From: JBCCQH01 sp039024435
GTDB taxonomy: Bacteria; Bacteroidota; Bacteroidia; J057; JADKCL01
Direction: 5' to 3'
Assembly: GCA_039024435.1 (NCBI GenBank)
Contig: JBCCQH010000012.1
Location: forward strand, 27,086 to 91,085
Length of the DNA stretch: 64,000 nt
Shown here: one piece after another, positions 1-9,068 of the stretch
Layout of the letters: every line of letters begins with the position of its first letter
Numbering within the stretch: position 1 is the stretch's first letter
Position numbers and translations under genes: made by a program
Notes under the pieces: model-generated
The model's input: only the letters and a program-made list of their open reading frames with translations
What the model was told of the DNA's origin: nothing
Databases searched by the model: none

Positions 1-1245
1 GCTGCTGCCGCCGAGGAAAGTCGACCCAATGATTCCGGTGGCGGTCGCGTTTAGGTGGGTGATCGCGATTTCGGAGGTTCCGGCGTAGACCTGGTCCACG
101 GCATTGGTGGAAAGTGGGTAATCGTTGGAGCTGGTCGAGCCAAATACGGTCAGTTCGCCGAGGTCATTGACGATCATTGAATGCGGATAGTCGGAACCGG
201 CGCTGCCTCCGATGTAGGTGGACCAGAGCAAAGCGGTTGCATCGGGGTTGTATTTATTGACCGCCATATCGATGGATCCTCCGGCAAAGTTGGTTTGGTA
301 GGCCCCGGTCGTAGTTGGGAAGCCCACCCCGAAGCAGATGCCCGCCGCGTAGATATTGCCGGCGTCATCGTAGGTCGCCGAGTGCCCGTAACAACTGGCG
401 GTAGATCCCGAATAGGTGGCCCCAACCAGGGTGGGATCGATCACCAGCTTGTGCGCCGGATCAAATCCTTCCGGCAAGGCAAAGGTCACCTCATTTCCGT
501 TGAGCACGAAGTGTACCGGAACCTCGACCTGCCGTCCGTCGATCCTCTGGTAGGCGTAGGGTTTCATTTCGGCGAGGGCCCGCACGGAGGTCCGCAGGTG
601 GAGGTCGCCATCCTTGAGAAACAACTCATCGGTGCCGGTGTAGATCAGGCGGATTTGGTGGGGATCGGCCCCCGGCTGGACGATCAGATCGTACTTGAAA
701 TGATTGCCCAGGCTGTAAACAGCCATGTCAATCCCGGCGTAGAGCCCACGGTAGTGGACCTGATCGTAAGCGCGGAGGCGGGCTTGCCAGCGGGAAGCGT
801 CGTTGCCCAAGAAATAATTGTAATAAGCGGAAGAAGGACCGGTCGCTTGCAGGTCGGGATGCGGAGCCGTGCCAATGAAATCCAGGGCGAAAGCGTGGAG
901 GTCCACCACTTCGTCGTCGATGCGGCGGTCGCGGGGGAAGTCTTCGCCGTGGTAATAGGTTTCGTGGATTTCGTCCAGTTGGGCGAGGTCGTGGTAGACA
1001 AAGGTGAAGCCGTCCGGGCGCAACCACACCCGACCCCCGATCAGATCTGAGCGGTATTGCACCGAGGTCGGAGTTTTCCACTGGCCTTGCTGGGGAATGA
1101 ACTTCAGGTAAGGTGTTGCATCGGCCGGTGCTTTTTTGCGGTGCGCATGACCATCGGATTCGGCGATGACCTTACCGGAATGCAACAGAAAGAGACAACA
1201 GAGCAAGCGGAGGACAGCGGGTAAGCGCTTGGGTAGCAGGGTCAT
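1..1245 (-). CDS. Secreted DUF7948 / beta-propeller protein, 5' part (runs off window)
   Basis: At least 415 residues are visible from an ATG at 1245, and the frame stays open to base 1. The N-terminus has a basic, then hydrophobic signal peptide (RLLCCLFLLHSG). A DUF7948-type region of about 200 residues follows, with the landmarks YYNYFLGNDASRW and YRGLYAGIDMAVY and ending in LVIDPTLVGATYSGS. Beta-propeller (SBBP-like) repeats come next, for example WSTYIGGS and GSTFLGGS. The same order is found in the 1687-residue protein at 54441-59504, so the two are paralogues. The family is normally secreted and, in Bacteroidota, usually ends in a T9SS sorting domain; that end lies outside the window. 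Export by T9SS is inferred. Confidence 0.8.
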   Translation of the reverse strand, partial: MTLLPKRLPAVLRLLCCLFLLHSGKVIAESDGHAHRKKAPADATPYLKFIPQQGQWKTPTSVQYRSDLIGGRVWLRPDGFTFVYHDLAQLDEIHETYYHGEDFPRDRRIDDEVVDLHAFALDFIGTAPHPDLQATGPSSAYYNYFLGNDASRWQARLRAYDQVHYRGLYAGIDMAVYSLGNHFKYDLIVQPGADPHQIRLIYTGTDELFLKDGDLHLRTSVRALAEMKPYAYQRIDGRQVEVPVHFVLNGNEVTFALPEGFDPAHKLVIDPTLVGATYSGSTASCYGHSATYDDAGNIYAAGICFGVGFPTTTGAYQTNFAGGSIDMAVNKYNPDATALLWSTYIGGSAGSDYPHSMIVNDLGELTVFGSTSSNDYPLSTNAVDQVYAGTSEIAITHLNATATGIIGSTFLGGSS

Positions 1246-1527
1246 GTTTTGTTCGGCAAAAATCCTGATAAACGGGTGCCTCACGGACGGCACGAAAGCA
1301 GAGCGTGTTAATTGCTAACAAAATATAATCCTCGAAAGAGCGAATCTGGTATTCCGCCACCCGAATGGTTGCTTTGCTCGGCTGAATGGCGAAAATCCGG
1401 GGAGCGATCCGCAAACGTTTATTGGGAAAATGTCCTTTCTGGGGTACTAACGAGCGTTCGTAATTCCGGGCTTTGTTTCCTAAATTCGCTTCCGTCCAAT
1501 TTGTACATCCTAATCCCACCGAACACC

Positions 1528-3894
1528 ATGAAGGGAACGAAAAATATCGACATCAAGAAATTCAAGCACGAGGCGTTGTCGGAGAAGATCAAACAACTTT
1601 CGGCCATTCACGATGAATTCGATCAGATCCATGTCATTTTTGGCGGAACCGGGGCCGTCGGTGGGCAGGCCCTGATTGAGCTACTGGAGTTGTACGAGTA
1701 CATGATTCGTCGGAAGGGACCCGACCAGCAACACCGTCCGCGGATCATCGCTACGGGGTACGCCACGGCGGAGATCGAAGACTTTGTGGGAAAGCTCAAG
1801 GCCCTGTTCAAAAAGACCCGGCGGAAAAGTCGGGACTTTACCCAAATCAAGCCGGCGGGCAGTACTGCTCACCTGGTGTTGCGCCGCCCTTCCGGGGTCA
1901 TCCTGGAATTTTACCAGTTCGATGCTAGCCCCAAGTTACAGGTCAACCTGGATGATGTGATCTCGGCGGACGCCACCATTGCGGACAATGTCGCGGCGTT
2001 GAGCAAGGCGTTTGACCAATTGGAGCGGCCGTTTACGAACTTTTTGACCCAGCATATTCTCAAGGACAACCTGGCGGGGCAAAAGGTACGCTCGGTGGTC
2101 AGTGGTATTCCCATTCCCAGTGTGGCCGCTTACCGGATGCGGGATGTGGATACTGCTTTGAAGGCGATGGGCTCTACGGCAAAGGACAATGAGCGCGAGG
2201 TCAAGCGCACCGTGCTGGAAAAGATGGCGGACGATTTCGGCAACATCAAGGCCCATCTTGCCGAAGAGGTTTTGATTGCCCACACGACTTCGGTGGGTGG
2301 AATGTACGTGATCGAGGACGGAGAGCAGGTCATCAAACTCGGTTTTGCCCACAGTTCTTCGGGTGAGTTGCTGAAGGAGAAGCAGTTCTACGCGAATGTA
2401 CTCACTGAGGTGTACTCGGCGCTGGGCATCAAAGCGCTGATTACTGCTGCGGCAATCGGCATCGACAACATTCGCTACAACCAAAAGCTGCCCATGGGCG
2501 GCGAAGTGCTTAAGAAATTTGAAGCCCGCAAAGAAGAAGGCACCCTGCCCTTTGACGGGAACCTGATCGACCGCCGATCCGGCCGCCGGTTCAACTACCA
2601 TTTTGATGCGATTCGGGGGATCACTCCAAACTCAAATGTAGAGATTTCGGCGGAACCCCTGCAGTTCTTCAAGACCCGGGAGCCACACGAATTGGAGGTG
2701 AAGTACGCGGTAAAGAGTGGGGAGAATGGCTGGTTTTCCCTGGACAATACCTGGGCGCTCTACCTGAATATGAAGGTGGCCACCCAGGAGGAATTGGCCC
2801 ACGTGCTGGTCTTCAATGCGCTGTTTGGTGACGATACCCAGATGCCATTCTTCGATGAAGATGGCATTTGCTATTACACCCAGACCGATAATTCTTCACT
2901 TGCCTTTGCCCTGCTGGGCAACAGTGAACCTTTCCGCCGCTACCAAACGTCGGGTTTTTCCCCCAAGGCGTACCAGGACCTCGGCTCGAACAAGCACCAG
3001 GGGGCACTGCACACCATCGGGCTGTACATGTTGCTGCACCGCTTGCGCCAGCTCAATCCGGTGGACATCTCCCGGATCAGTTCGAAGTATACCCTAGAAG
3101 AGACCATTGAGTACGTGGACCGCAACACGCCCGCGCTACTTATCGAAGATGTGGTGGAATGGGGACCGAAAAACACCGCTACCGACTTTGCCTCGTTGCT
3201 CAAGATCGAAAGCATCGACTGGTTGCGGAATTTCATTCATTATCGGGGCGATTGGACGCCGTTTGTCCAGCAATTTTTTCGCAACCTGCTCGAAGCGATC
3301 CACACCGCTTACCAAAGCATTACTTCCTTGGGTACGCCGATCATTTTCCGGCCTTCGGACGGTCCCGATCAGATTTTGTACGGGCCTTACCTCGCCCCGG
3401 TTGACCTGGTGGTGACCCACGAAAACTCCATTGGGAAGGAAATTGAGCGCATTGCCGGAGCTTATTCGGTGGATGCGGGCTTGCTGTTCGAGTGGTTTGT
3501 CGCAAACAACGGATTTGTGGACCTGCGTCCGGAAGCGACGCTGGTCACTGCGCGGTCCATTGACCAGATTTCGCCGCAGACGGTGCGCAAGATCGATGAC
3601 CATGACCATTTTCGGGCGGAAATTCACGCCTTGGAGGTGGGATCCTATTTTGCGACCAGCGGCACGCTGGCCTTTATCGGACGGATGCAAGGCCTGTACG
3701 AACAATTGCAATCTTACGATGTCCGCTTTGGGACTTACAATGCTTGGAAATCGCTGTTTCCCATCGATGAGAACAACAACCATCCGGTGATTCCGGGCAT
3801 TGTGGAGGCCATGCGCATGTATTCGGAAGGCTTGGGCAAGGTCACCGGGACTGACCTCCTCTACCCGATGCACGGGTACTTCATCAATGAATGA
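1528..3894 (+). CDS. Large Rossmann-fold protein of unknown function
   Basis: A 788-residue protein. I place the start at ATG 1528 (MKGTKNIDIKKF); the frame is open upstream but reads as low-complexity, non-protein-like sequence. Residues about 32-50 contain IHVIFGGTGAVGGQA, a glycine-rich Rossmann NAD(P)-binding motif (GGTGAVGG) after a hydrophobic strand. No signal peptide or membrane segment is seen, so it is probably cytoplasmic. The remainder, including a QKLPMGGEV stretch near residue 330 and a C-terminal half rich in aromatic residues, matches no family I can name. It stops 6 nt before the convergent end of the next gene. An oxidoreductase or nucleotide-sugar role is possible, but only the dinucleotide fold is supported. 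Confidence 0.75.
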   Translation: MKGTKNIDIKKFKHEALSEKIKQLSAIHDEFDQIHVIFGGTGAVGGQALIELLELYEYMIRRKGPDQQHRPRIIATGYATAEIEDFVGKLKALFKKTRRKSRDFTQIKPAGSTAHLVLRRPSGVILEFYQFDASPKLQVNLDDVISADATIADNVAALSKAFDQLERPFTNFLTQHILKDNLAGQKVRSVVSGIPIPSVAAYRMRDVDTALKAMGSTAKDNEREVKRTVLEKMADDFGNIKAHLAEEVLIAHTTSVGGMYVIEDGEQVIKLGFAHSSSGELLKEKQFYANVLTEVYSALGIKALITAAAIGIDNIRYNQKLPMGGEVLKKFEARKEEGTLPFDGNLIDRRSGRRFNYHFDAIRGITPNSNVEISAEPLQFFKTREPHELEVKYAVKSGENGWFSLDNTWALYLNMKVATQEELAHVLVFNALFGDDTQMPFFDEDGICYYTQTDNSSLAFALLGNSEPFRRYQTSGFSPKAYQDLGSNKHQGALHTIGLYMLLHRLRQLNPVDISRISSKYTLEETIEYVDRNTPALLIEDVVEWGPKNTATDFASLLKIESIDWLRNFIHYRGDWTPFVQQFFRNLLEAIHTAYQSITSLGTPIIFRPSDGPDQILYGPYLAPVDLVVTHENSIGKEIERIAGAYSVDAGLLFEWFVANNGFVDLRPEATLVTARSIDQISPQTVRKIDDHDHFRAEIHALEVGSYFATSGTLAFIGRMQGLYEQLQSYDVRFGTYNAWKSLFPIDENNNHPVIPGIVEAMRMYSEGLGKVTGTDLLYPMHGYFINE

Positions 3895-3900
3895 TCGGGT

Positions 3901-4407
3901 TTATTTGCCGAACATCTTGCCGAGTTTACCCTTGAGCCCTTTCTTTTCTGGTTCGAGTTGTTCCTCTTGGGTTTCGCGCAGCTTGCCGTGCATGTCAAAG
4001 GTCAGCGTCGCCTGGGTCAACTCCTTGCGGACTTTGATTTTGTAGAGAACACCGTAGTTGCGGGTGGACAGCTTGTCGACTTGGTGGGCGTAGAAATCAG
4101 GGTATTTTTCCCGGCAGGTGCGGCGCGCGGCGTCGGGCAGTTGCTTGTAGGCGATGGCTTCGCGGGATTGGACCCATTGGCCGGAGGGGAGGTAGACCGC
4201 TTCTCCGGCTTGCTCGGCGACGGTGAAGCGGGCCCCAAAGTATTGTTCGCCTTCCTGGAGCCATTGGATGTTTTCTGCGTCGGCGTGGCGATGGGAAAAA
4301 TCTTCTTGTACAGTGGGGGGGACTTGCTGGCGGCGTACGGGACTCTGGGCCGGCAGGGCCGCGGAAAGGGTGAGAAAAACAAGCACAATCGTCAGCGGGC
4401 GGATCAT
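3901..4407 (-). CDS. Secreted PepSY-like domain protein
   Basis: A 168-residue protein with a clear signal peptide (MIRPLTIVLVFLTLSAALPAQ). The mature part resembles the Bacteroidota periplasmic PepSY-like (BLIP-fold) family: a short repeat of the type VPPTVQEDFSHRHADAENIQW, then LPDAARRTCREKYPDF, then strands ending in LTFDMHGKLRE. A lysine-rich tail (KKGLKGKLGKMFGK) closes it. Members of this family are small periplasmic proteins with no defined enzymatic role. A TATCTTTA element lies at 4431-4438 on the same strand, about 23 nt before the ATG. Confidence 0.6.
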   Translation of the reverse strand: MIRPLTIVLVFLTLSAALPAQSPVRRQQVPPTVQEDFSHRHADAENIQWLQEGEQYFGARFTVAEQAGEAVYLPSGQWVQSREAIAYKQLPDAARRTCREKYPDFYAHQVDKLSTRNYGVLYKIKVRKELTQATLTFDMHGKLRETQEEQLEPEKKGLKGKLGKMFGK

Positions 4408-4517
4408 GGGCGGTGGGTTTGGGTGAAAGGTAAAGATAGCCGTCGGCGGGGTCCGATTGGGGGAGCAGCATCCACGGGGGGACGGAGAGTGTCGCGATTA
4501 GTGTACAGGCCGCGGCA

Positions 4518-5492
4518 TCACCACCCCGGATCCTCGATCTCTTCCAGCATGTTTTGGTAGGTGTGGTAGCGGGTTTCGGGGACTTCGTCGGACTCCACGG
4601 CGGTTTTGATCGCACAGTGAGGCTCAGATAAATGGATGCAGTTGGCAAACTTACATTCGTGCAACCGCGCCCGCATTTCCGGGAAGTAGTGGCTCAGGTC
4701 CGCCCGCTCAAAATCAAAAATGACCATCTCTTTGAATCCCGGCGAATCAATGATGTGCCCCCCAAAGTTCAAATCGTGCATTTCGGCAAAGGTCGTCGTG
4801 TGCTTGCCCCGACCGGAAAAATCGGAAATGTTGCCCACCTTGAGTTGCAGATCCGGCTCGACGAGGTTGACGGTGGTGGATTTGCCCGCGCCGGAACGCC
4901 CCACCAAAAAGCTGACCTTGTCCCGCAACAACTCCCGCACCACGTCGGCGTACTGGGGATCGGTGGCGCTGATGGTGTGAGTAGGATAACCCACTTGCTC
5001 ATAGATCCGGCGGAAATCGGCCAGCCGTTCCTGCCCGGTTGCGTCGAGGGCATCCACTTTGTTAAAGAGGATGACGGCAGGAATGTGGTAGGCTTCGCAG
5101 GTGACCAGCAAGCGGTCCACGTAGCCGAGTGTAGTCACCGGCTGGTCGACGGTAAAGAGGATGATTGCCTGGTCAATGTTGGCGCATAGGATGTGGGCCC
5201 GCCGCGCCAGGTTCACCGATTTGCGCAAGACATAATTGCGGCGGTCAGCGATTTCCCGGATAAAGCCGACATCTTCCTCAATGCTGATGCTGACCCGGTC
5301 TCCCACCGCGACCGGATTGGTGGTCTTGATGCCTTTGATGCGGAACTTGCCCCGGAGCTTGCACTCGTAAATTGATCCGTCCTCGGTGCGGACCCGGTAC
5401 CAGGAGCCGGTGGAGCGGATGACCACCCCCGGGAGCAATACTACCGGCGGGGTGGGGGCGGTGGGTTTTTTCTTCTTCTTCTTTTTTGCCAT
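4518..5492 (-). CDS. rsgA: Ribosome small subunit-dependent GTPase A
   Basis: A 324-residue circularly permuted GTPase that promotes late maturation of the 30S subunit. The order of motifs is diagnostic: an N-terminal OB-fold, then G4 (NKVD), then the P-loop GRSGAGKST near residues 196-204, then G3 (DSPG). A C-terminal zinc-binding C-x4-C-x-H-x5-C cluster (CKFANCIHLSEPHC) follows near residue 280. The N-terminus begins with seven consecutive lysines, an unusual basic leader that may bind rRNA. The gene starts 3 nt after the M61 peptidase gene ends, so the two are probably cotranscribed. Confidence 0.95.
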   Translation of the reverse strand: MAKKKKKKKPTAPTPPVVLLPGVVIRSTGSWYRVRTEDGSIYECKLRGKFRIKGIKTTNPVAVGDRVSISIEEDVGFIREIADRRNYVLRKSVNLARRAHILCANIDQAIILFTVDQPVTTLGYVDRLLVTCEAYHIPAVILFNKVDALDATGQERLADFRRIYEQVGYPTHTISATDPQYADVVRELLRDKVSFLVGRSGAGKSTTVNLVEPDLQLKVGNISDFSGRGKHTTTFAEMHDLNFGGHIIDSPGFKEMVIFDFERADLSHYFPEMRARLHECKFANCIHLSEPHCAIKTAVESDEVPETRYHTYQNMLEEIEDPGW

Positions 5493-5495
5493 GAA

Positions 5496-7253
5496 TTATG
5501 CCTCGGGATCCCGGTAGCCCTCGATTTTGATCCAGGCCATCAAATTGCGCAACTGCTCGCGGGAGGGATGGCGACCGGGCGTGAGCATGTAAGCGGGAGT
5601 CGGAGATCCGCCGGGGATCAATTGTAATTTTTGCAGGCGTTCGTGCCGAAAGATGTGCAGTTCATGCTGTTGCCGCAGCATGAAGTGGCGGTAGACTGAA
5701 GTCAGATTGCCGCTGTTGACCCGCAGCCCATTGAGGGCGATGATTTCATCCCCGGGGTGAAGTCCCGCACGATCAGCAGGACTGTTTTCGTGGACCTGCT
5801 TCACGATGGCGGCGGTGCCACTGGCTTCCAGGCGGAACCCCAGAAACTTGCCGTAGCCGGTATGGGTTGAGCGGCGCTTCATTTCCAGCCCAAAATAGCG
5901 GGCTGCTTGCTGGAGTCGCTCCTCCAATGGGGCGGTTCCGGAGATGACTTCGGAAAAGTACTCGTCCAGATCGTGTCCGGCGTGGGCCTCGGCGATGGAT
6001 TTGTAGTCCTCCCGGGTGTAGCCCCGCCGGATACCATCCGGACCCGGCTTGCCGAAGCGCGCGTACATTTCCCGTAAGACCGTATCGAGGGAGCGGGCAT
6101 TTTCGCTGCCTTTCCGGATGAGGTAGTCCAGGATAAAAGCCGCCAGGGCTCCCTTGGTGTAAAAGGAGATTTTGCGGTTGGGCACCCCGCTTTTGTAGCC
6201 TACCAGCCAGGAATCGTAGCTCGCCTGTTCCAGCGAGACGTGGTCGCGGCCATTGTCGTTGTAGTGCCGTTTTAGGACCGAGTTGTTGAACACGCGCAAG
6301 TAAGTTTCCAGGTCCCAGACCCCGCTCTTCAGCAGCATCAGATCTCCGTAGTAGGTGGTCACGCCTTCGGTGACGTAGTGCAACTGCGAATAGTTCTCGC
6401 GGTCGTAATCGTAGGGCTGCATGTCCGCCGGGCGAATGGCCTTGACGTTCCAGGTATGAAACAGTTCGTGGCAGCTCACCCCCAGTAGCTCTTCGTACAG
6501 TTCTGGCTGCATGAGCCGATAGCCCGGCCCCAGAGCAATCGCAGTGGAGTTGTAGTGCTCGACCCCGTGGTAGAAATGCTTGTTGTGGACGATGAACAAG
6601 TAGTGGTATTCCGAAACGGGAAATCCACCGAACATGGCGGTTTGCGCTTCCCCGAAGCGGAGGAAATCGCTTTTGATTTGGGACCAATTGGGGCTGGTTT
6701 CGCCCTGGAACCAGAGGTGATGGATCACCCCGGAGACCCGGACGGTGTCGTGCTGCAAGGTGGCGGAGGCGATTAGCGGCGCGTCCACAAGCTGGTGAAA
6801 ATTCTCCGCCATTAGCACCGTGCCGTCCTGGGGCAGGCCACAGGCGATCCGGTAGTTATCGGGGAGGTCCAGGTGGACTTCGCAGGCATCTTCAAAATGC
6901 CCTTCGCAATACATGAAGAAGTTGACCCCGTTGAAGTAGACAAAGCTTTCGGTGAACCAACTGGATCCGGCATTGCCGACGTTGGCGTAGTACTTGTAGG
7001 TAAAGGTAACCGCTTCTGGGCGGTGGGGAACCCACCAGCGGTTGTACGCCAGTTTCTCCAGGGGCACCTCCGCTCCGGCTGCGGTTTGGGCCCGGACCTC
7101 GACGATGTTTTCGGCGTACGGCGCGATTTCGTAGCGTCCGGGGCGCCATTTGGACAAGACCATTTCCCAATCGCCCTCCGCACGGACGGGAAGGTCGATC
7201 TCGATGCGGATCAGGTGGTGGGCCGGATCGTCGAAGTAAAGGCGGTAGATCAT
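5496..7253 (-). CDS. M61 (glycyl aminopeptidase-like) metallopeptidase with PDZ domain
   Basis: A 585-residue protein. The ATG at 7253 (MIYRLYFDDP) is chosen over a longer open frame because the family begins with this beta-domain. Order: N-terminal M61 beta-sandwich, a catalytic domain with the zinc motif HELFHTW (near residue 262) and the downstream ligand-glutamate segment EGVTTYYGDLM (near 296), then a PDZ domain with SPADRAGLHPGDEIIALNG (near 485-505). No signal peptide is visible with this start, so it is probably cytosolic. The substrate is unknown; family members cleave N-terminal Gly or Ala from peptides. A TAACTTTA element at 7283-7290 lies about 30 nt upstream. Confidence 0.85.
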   Translation of the reverse strand: MIYRLYFDDPAHHLIRIEIDLPVRAEGDWEMVLSKWRPGRYEIAPYAENIVEVRAQTAAGAEVPLEKLAYNRWWVPHRPEAVTFTYKYYANVGNAGSSWFTESFVYFNGVNFFMYCEGHFEDACEVHLDLPDNYRIACGLPQDGTVLMAENFHQLVDAPLIASATLQHDTVRVSGVIHHLWFQGETSPNWSQIKSDFLRFGEAQTAMFGGFPVSEYHYLFIVHNKHFYHGVEHYNSTAIALGPGYRLMQPELYEELLGVSCHELFHTWNVKAIRPADMQPYDYDRENYSQLHYVTEGVTTYYGDLMLLKSGVWDLETYLRVFNNSVLKRHYNDNGRDHVSLEQASYDSWLVGYKSGVPNRKISFYTKGALAAFILDYLIRKGSENARSLDTVLREMYARFGKPGPDGIRRGYTREDYKSIAEAHAGHDLDEYFSEVISGTAPLEERLQQAARYFGLEMKRRSTHTGYGKFLGFRLEASGTAAIVKQVHENSPADRAGLHPGDEIIALNGLRVNSGNLTSVYRHFMLRQQHELHIFRHERLQKLQLIPGGSPTPAYMLTPGRHPSREQLRNLMAWIKIEGYRDPEA

Positions 7254-7370
7254 GGGGTTGCTCAGGGATTTCTTCAAGGCGCTAAAGTTACAAATTTTAA
7301 GGTGATATCGAGCGCAAAGCCCACCGCCATTCGCAGACTCCCACCGCGCTTCCACCCGCGCTGAATTGCA

Positions 7371-7399
7371 TTGTATTCCCGGGCCTTTGTGTATCTTTG
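7371..7399 (+). promoter_or_regulatory. Bacteroidota-type promoter for the transglutaminase-like gene
   Basis: TTG (7371-7373), an 18-nt gap, and TATCTTTG (7392-7399), a full match to TAnnTTTG. The ATG follows after only 7 nt, so transcription should begin at or next to the start codon. Confidence 0.7.
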
Positions 7400-7406
7400 G
7401 CGGCAC

Positions 7407-8078
7407 ATGAATGTAGCACCGCAATACCTCACCCCGGGAACTTTTGTCGACAGTGACCACCCCGGCGTCTTGGCTTTCGCCCAGCAACATACTGATCCGG
7501 GCCAGAACTTGCGGGAGCGCGCTGTGGCCCTATTTTATGCCGTACGAGATGGATTCCGTTACAACCCCTACATCCTCCATTTCAAAGCTGAGGACATGAA
7601 GGCCAGTGCATTCCTGCACCGGACCGAGGGCCATTGTGTAGACAAAGCCAATCTCTACGCCGCAGTCTGCCGGGCAGTGGGGGTACCGAGCCGCCTGCAT
7701 TTTGCCAACGTGCGCAACCACATTGGAACCGCTCGCCTCGAAGAATTTCTGAAATCGGACGTACTGGTGTTCCACGGCTACGCCGAGGTGTATTTGGACG
7801 GACGCTGGGTGGTGGCCACGCCGGCATTCAACCGGGAACTGTGTACGCGGGTCGGAGTGGCCCCCCTGGAATTTGATGGAGTACAAGATGCTCTCTTTCA
7901 GGAGTATACCGCAGCTCAGGACGATTCTGGTCCCCGGCGGTTCATGGAGTACCTGCACGACCATGGGCACTTCGCCGATTGGCCGCGGGAAAGGTTTCTG
8001 GCGACGATGAAAAAACACTACGGTCACCTCTTTACCCCAGAAAGAATGGAAGCGATGGGCTTGCGGGTGAGTTGGTAG
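7407..8078 (+). CDS. Transglutaminase-like (papain-fold) protein
   Basis: A 223-residue protein from ATG 7407. The core shows the transglutaminase signature: nucleophile Cys in EGHCVDKANLYAAVCRAVGVPSR (Cys near residue 77) and His in FHGYAEVYLDGRWVVATPAFN (His near 123). The usual third residue, Asp in W..xDP, is Thr here (WVVATPAF). I recall this VATPAFN pattern from a bacterial subfamily, so catalysis is not excluded. No signal peptide is present. The function may be peptide hydrolysis or cross-linking; the substrate is unknown. It is transcribed divergently from the M61 gene, and a small membrane-protein gene follows after 30 nt with its own promoter-like motif. Confidence 0.8.
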   Translation: MNVAPQYLTPGTFVDSDHPGVLAFAQQHTDPGQNLRERAVALFYAVRDGFRYNPYILHFKAEDMKASAFLHRTEGHCVDKANLYAAVCRAVGVPSRLHFANVRNHIGTARLEEFLKSDVLVFHGYAEVYLDGRWVVATPAFNRELCTRVGVAPLEFDGVQDALFQEYTAAQDDSGPRRFMEYLHDHGHFADWPRERFLATMKKHYGHLFTPERMEAMGLRVSW

Positions 8079-8104
8079 CGCCTGCCCAATTTGTCGTATC
8101 TTCG
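8072..8104 (+). promoter_or_regulatory. Putative promoter for the small membrane protein gene
   Basis: TTG at 8072-8074, a 22-nt gap, and TATCTTCG at 8097-8104 (one mismatch to TAnnTTTG). The ATG at 8109 follows after 4 nt, again suggesting a leaderless transcript. Confidence 0.5.
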
Positions 8105-8108
8105 CGGC

Positions 8109-8606
8109 ATGGCATCCGACAAAACAAATCCTCTATCTCTCGTCATCAGTATTCTCTACGTCGTGATGGGAGCTTTCCTGGTATTGGCCTTTTTTCTGCC
8201 GCTCTACGGCAATGCTTTCTTGGACATCGGCGGACTGGACCTGCTCCGGGCGGCGACCCGCGATCCCAAGGCATTGTCCCGGCTCACCCAGGATTCGGCC
8301 ACGTTTTTCATGGTGATTACGCCGTTCCTGTTTTGGCTGTTGGGAATTATCAGCCTGGTGATTGGAGCCTTGCGATTGGCGACCCAGTGGAATCGGTTCG
8401 GCATAGCGATCACGATTTTGGCGGGATTTATGGTGATAATCAGTGTGGTGACCATTTTTTCCATCAACAACCAAAGTACCGTTCCCGGGCTATTCGCAAA
8501 GATGTTCCCCAAACCGGGTACGACCTTTTACCTCACCATCTTGGCGGAAGTGGGCCTTTTGGTGGCCGGCATCCTATCGGTCGTCCAGCAACAAAGGGCC
8601 TCATAA
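8109..8606 (+). CDS. Small four-helix membrane protein, unknown function
   Basis: A 165-residue protein from ATG 8109 (MASDKTNPLS); an upstream TTG in the same frame overlaps the promoter-like element and is less likely. Four hydrophobic segments are visible, near residues 10-33, 65-90, 94-115 and 137-158, with a polar stretch between the first two. No family is recognised. It is followed 4 nt later by a strong hairpin at 8611-8634. Confidence 0.7.
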   Translation: MASDKTNPLSLVISILYVVMGAFLVLAFFLPLYGNAFLDIGGLDLLRAATRDPKALSRLTQDSATFFMVITPFLFWLLGIISLVIGALRLATQWNRFGIAITILAGFMVIISVVTIFSINNQSTVPGLFAKMFPKPGTTFYLTILAEVGLLVAGILSVVQQQRAS

Positions 8607-8634
8607 AAAAAGCCTTTCCGGCTGCGGAAAGGCT
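8604..8634 (-). terminator. Hairpin with T-tract on the minus strand
   Basis: A perfect 10-bp stem (AGCCTTTCCG / CGGAAAGGCT) with a GCTG loop at 8611-8634, next to seven A residues on the + strand. Read on the minus strand this is a textbook intrinsic terminator ending in U7. On the + strand no T-run follows, although it could still protect the 3' end of the upstream gene. No minus-strand gene is known to need it. Confidence 0.6.
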
Positions 8635-8636
8635 AA

Positions 8637-9068
8637 GGCTTGTAGGTCAATTAGTCGTAAGCTGCGCAGCCGGAGTATGTCTTTTACTAGCGTTCCATTC
8701 AAGTAGGACTGCGCGTCAGGTTTGCATCATGGTAGGTCTGTCGTCGTTAGTGTCTGCTAGGGTTGTGTGATGGTAAATTGTTTGCTATTCGCTGTGATAT
8801 TTGGTGATACTTTCTTGGATAATAGTTTTGCTTTTATTTACGGAGGTGGTAGTAAAAGGTTGGGTTTTCGGAAAAAAAATTTTAAATCGCTCCCTGAGAA
8901 GCTGATTAAATCTGATCCTGCAAGTTTGTTCTCCGTTTTTTTCTCTCCTTTTTCGGACTCTAACCGAGGCTAAGAGCGTTTGGAAGCGCTCTAACTGAAG
9001 AAAAAACCGGCAATTGCAATTGCATCCATCAATTTGAGACCGCTTTCTCGTGGACTGAAAACGCGGTT
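8637..9068. other. AT-rich non-coding stretch / long leader
   Basis: No convincing coding sequence; a 68-codon open frame (8767-8973) has no family features. The stretch is visibly richer in A and T than its flanks. It holds a promoter-like pair at 8801-8830 and a 6-bp hairpin (AGAGCG / CGCTCT) near 8973-8992. The simplest reading is a leader of about 230 nt for the gene at 9069; a minus-strand RNA ending at the 8604-8634 terminator is also possible. Confidence 0.5.
8801..8830 (+). promoter_or_regulatory. Bacteroidota-type promoter upstream of the GT-C-like gene
   Basis: TTG at 8801-8803, a 19-nt gap, and TAGTTTTG at 8823-8830, an exact TAnnTTTG match. The next + strand gene begins at 9069. 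Confidence 0.55.

Noticed and set aside
181..1050. 289-codon + strand open frame at the left edge
   Set aside because: The minus strand encodes a clear DUF7948 protein across the same bases, so this is a shadow.
8767..8973. 68-codon open frame in the AT-rich gap
   Set aside because: No start context, no recognisable feature, and it overlaps a good promoter-like pair.
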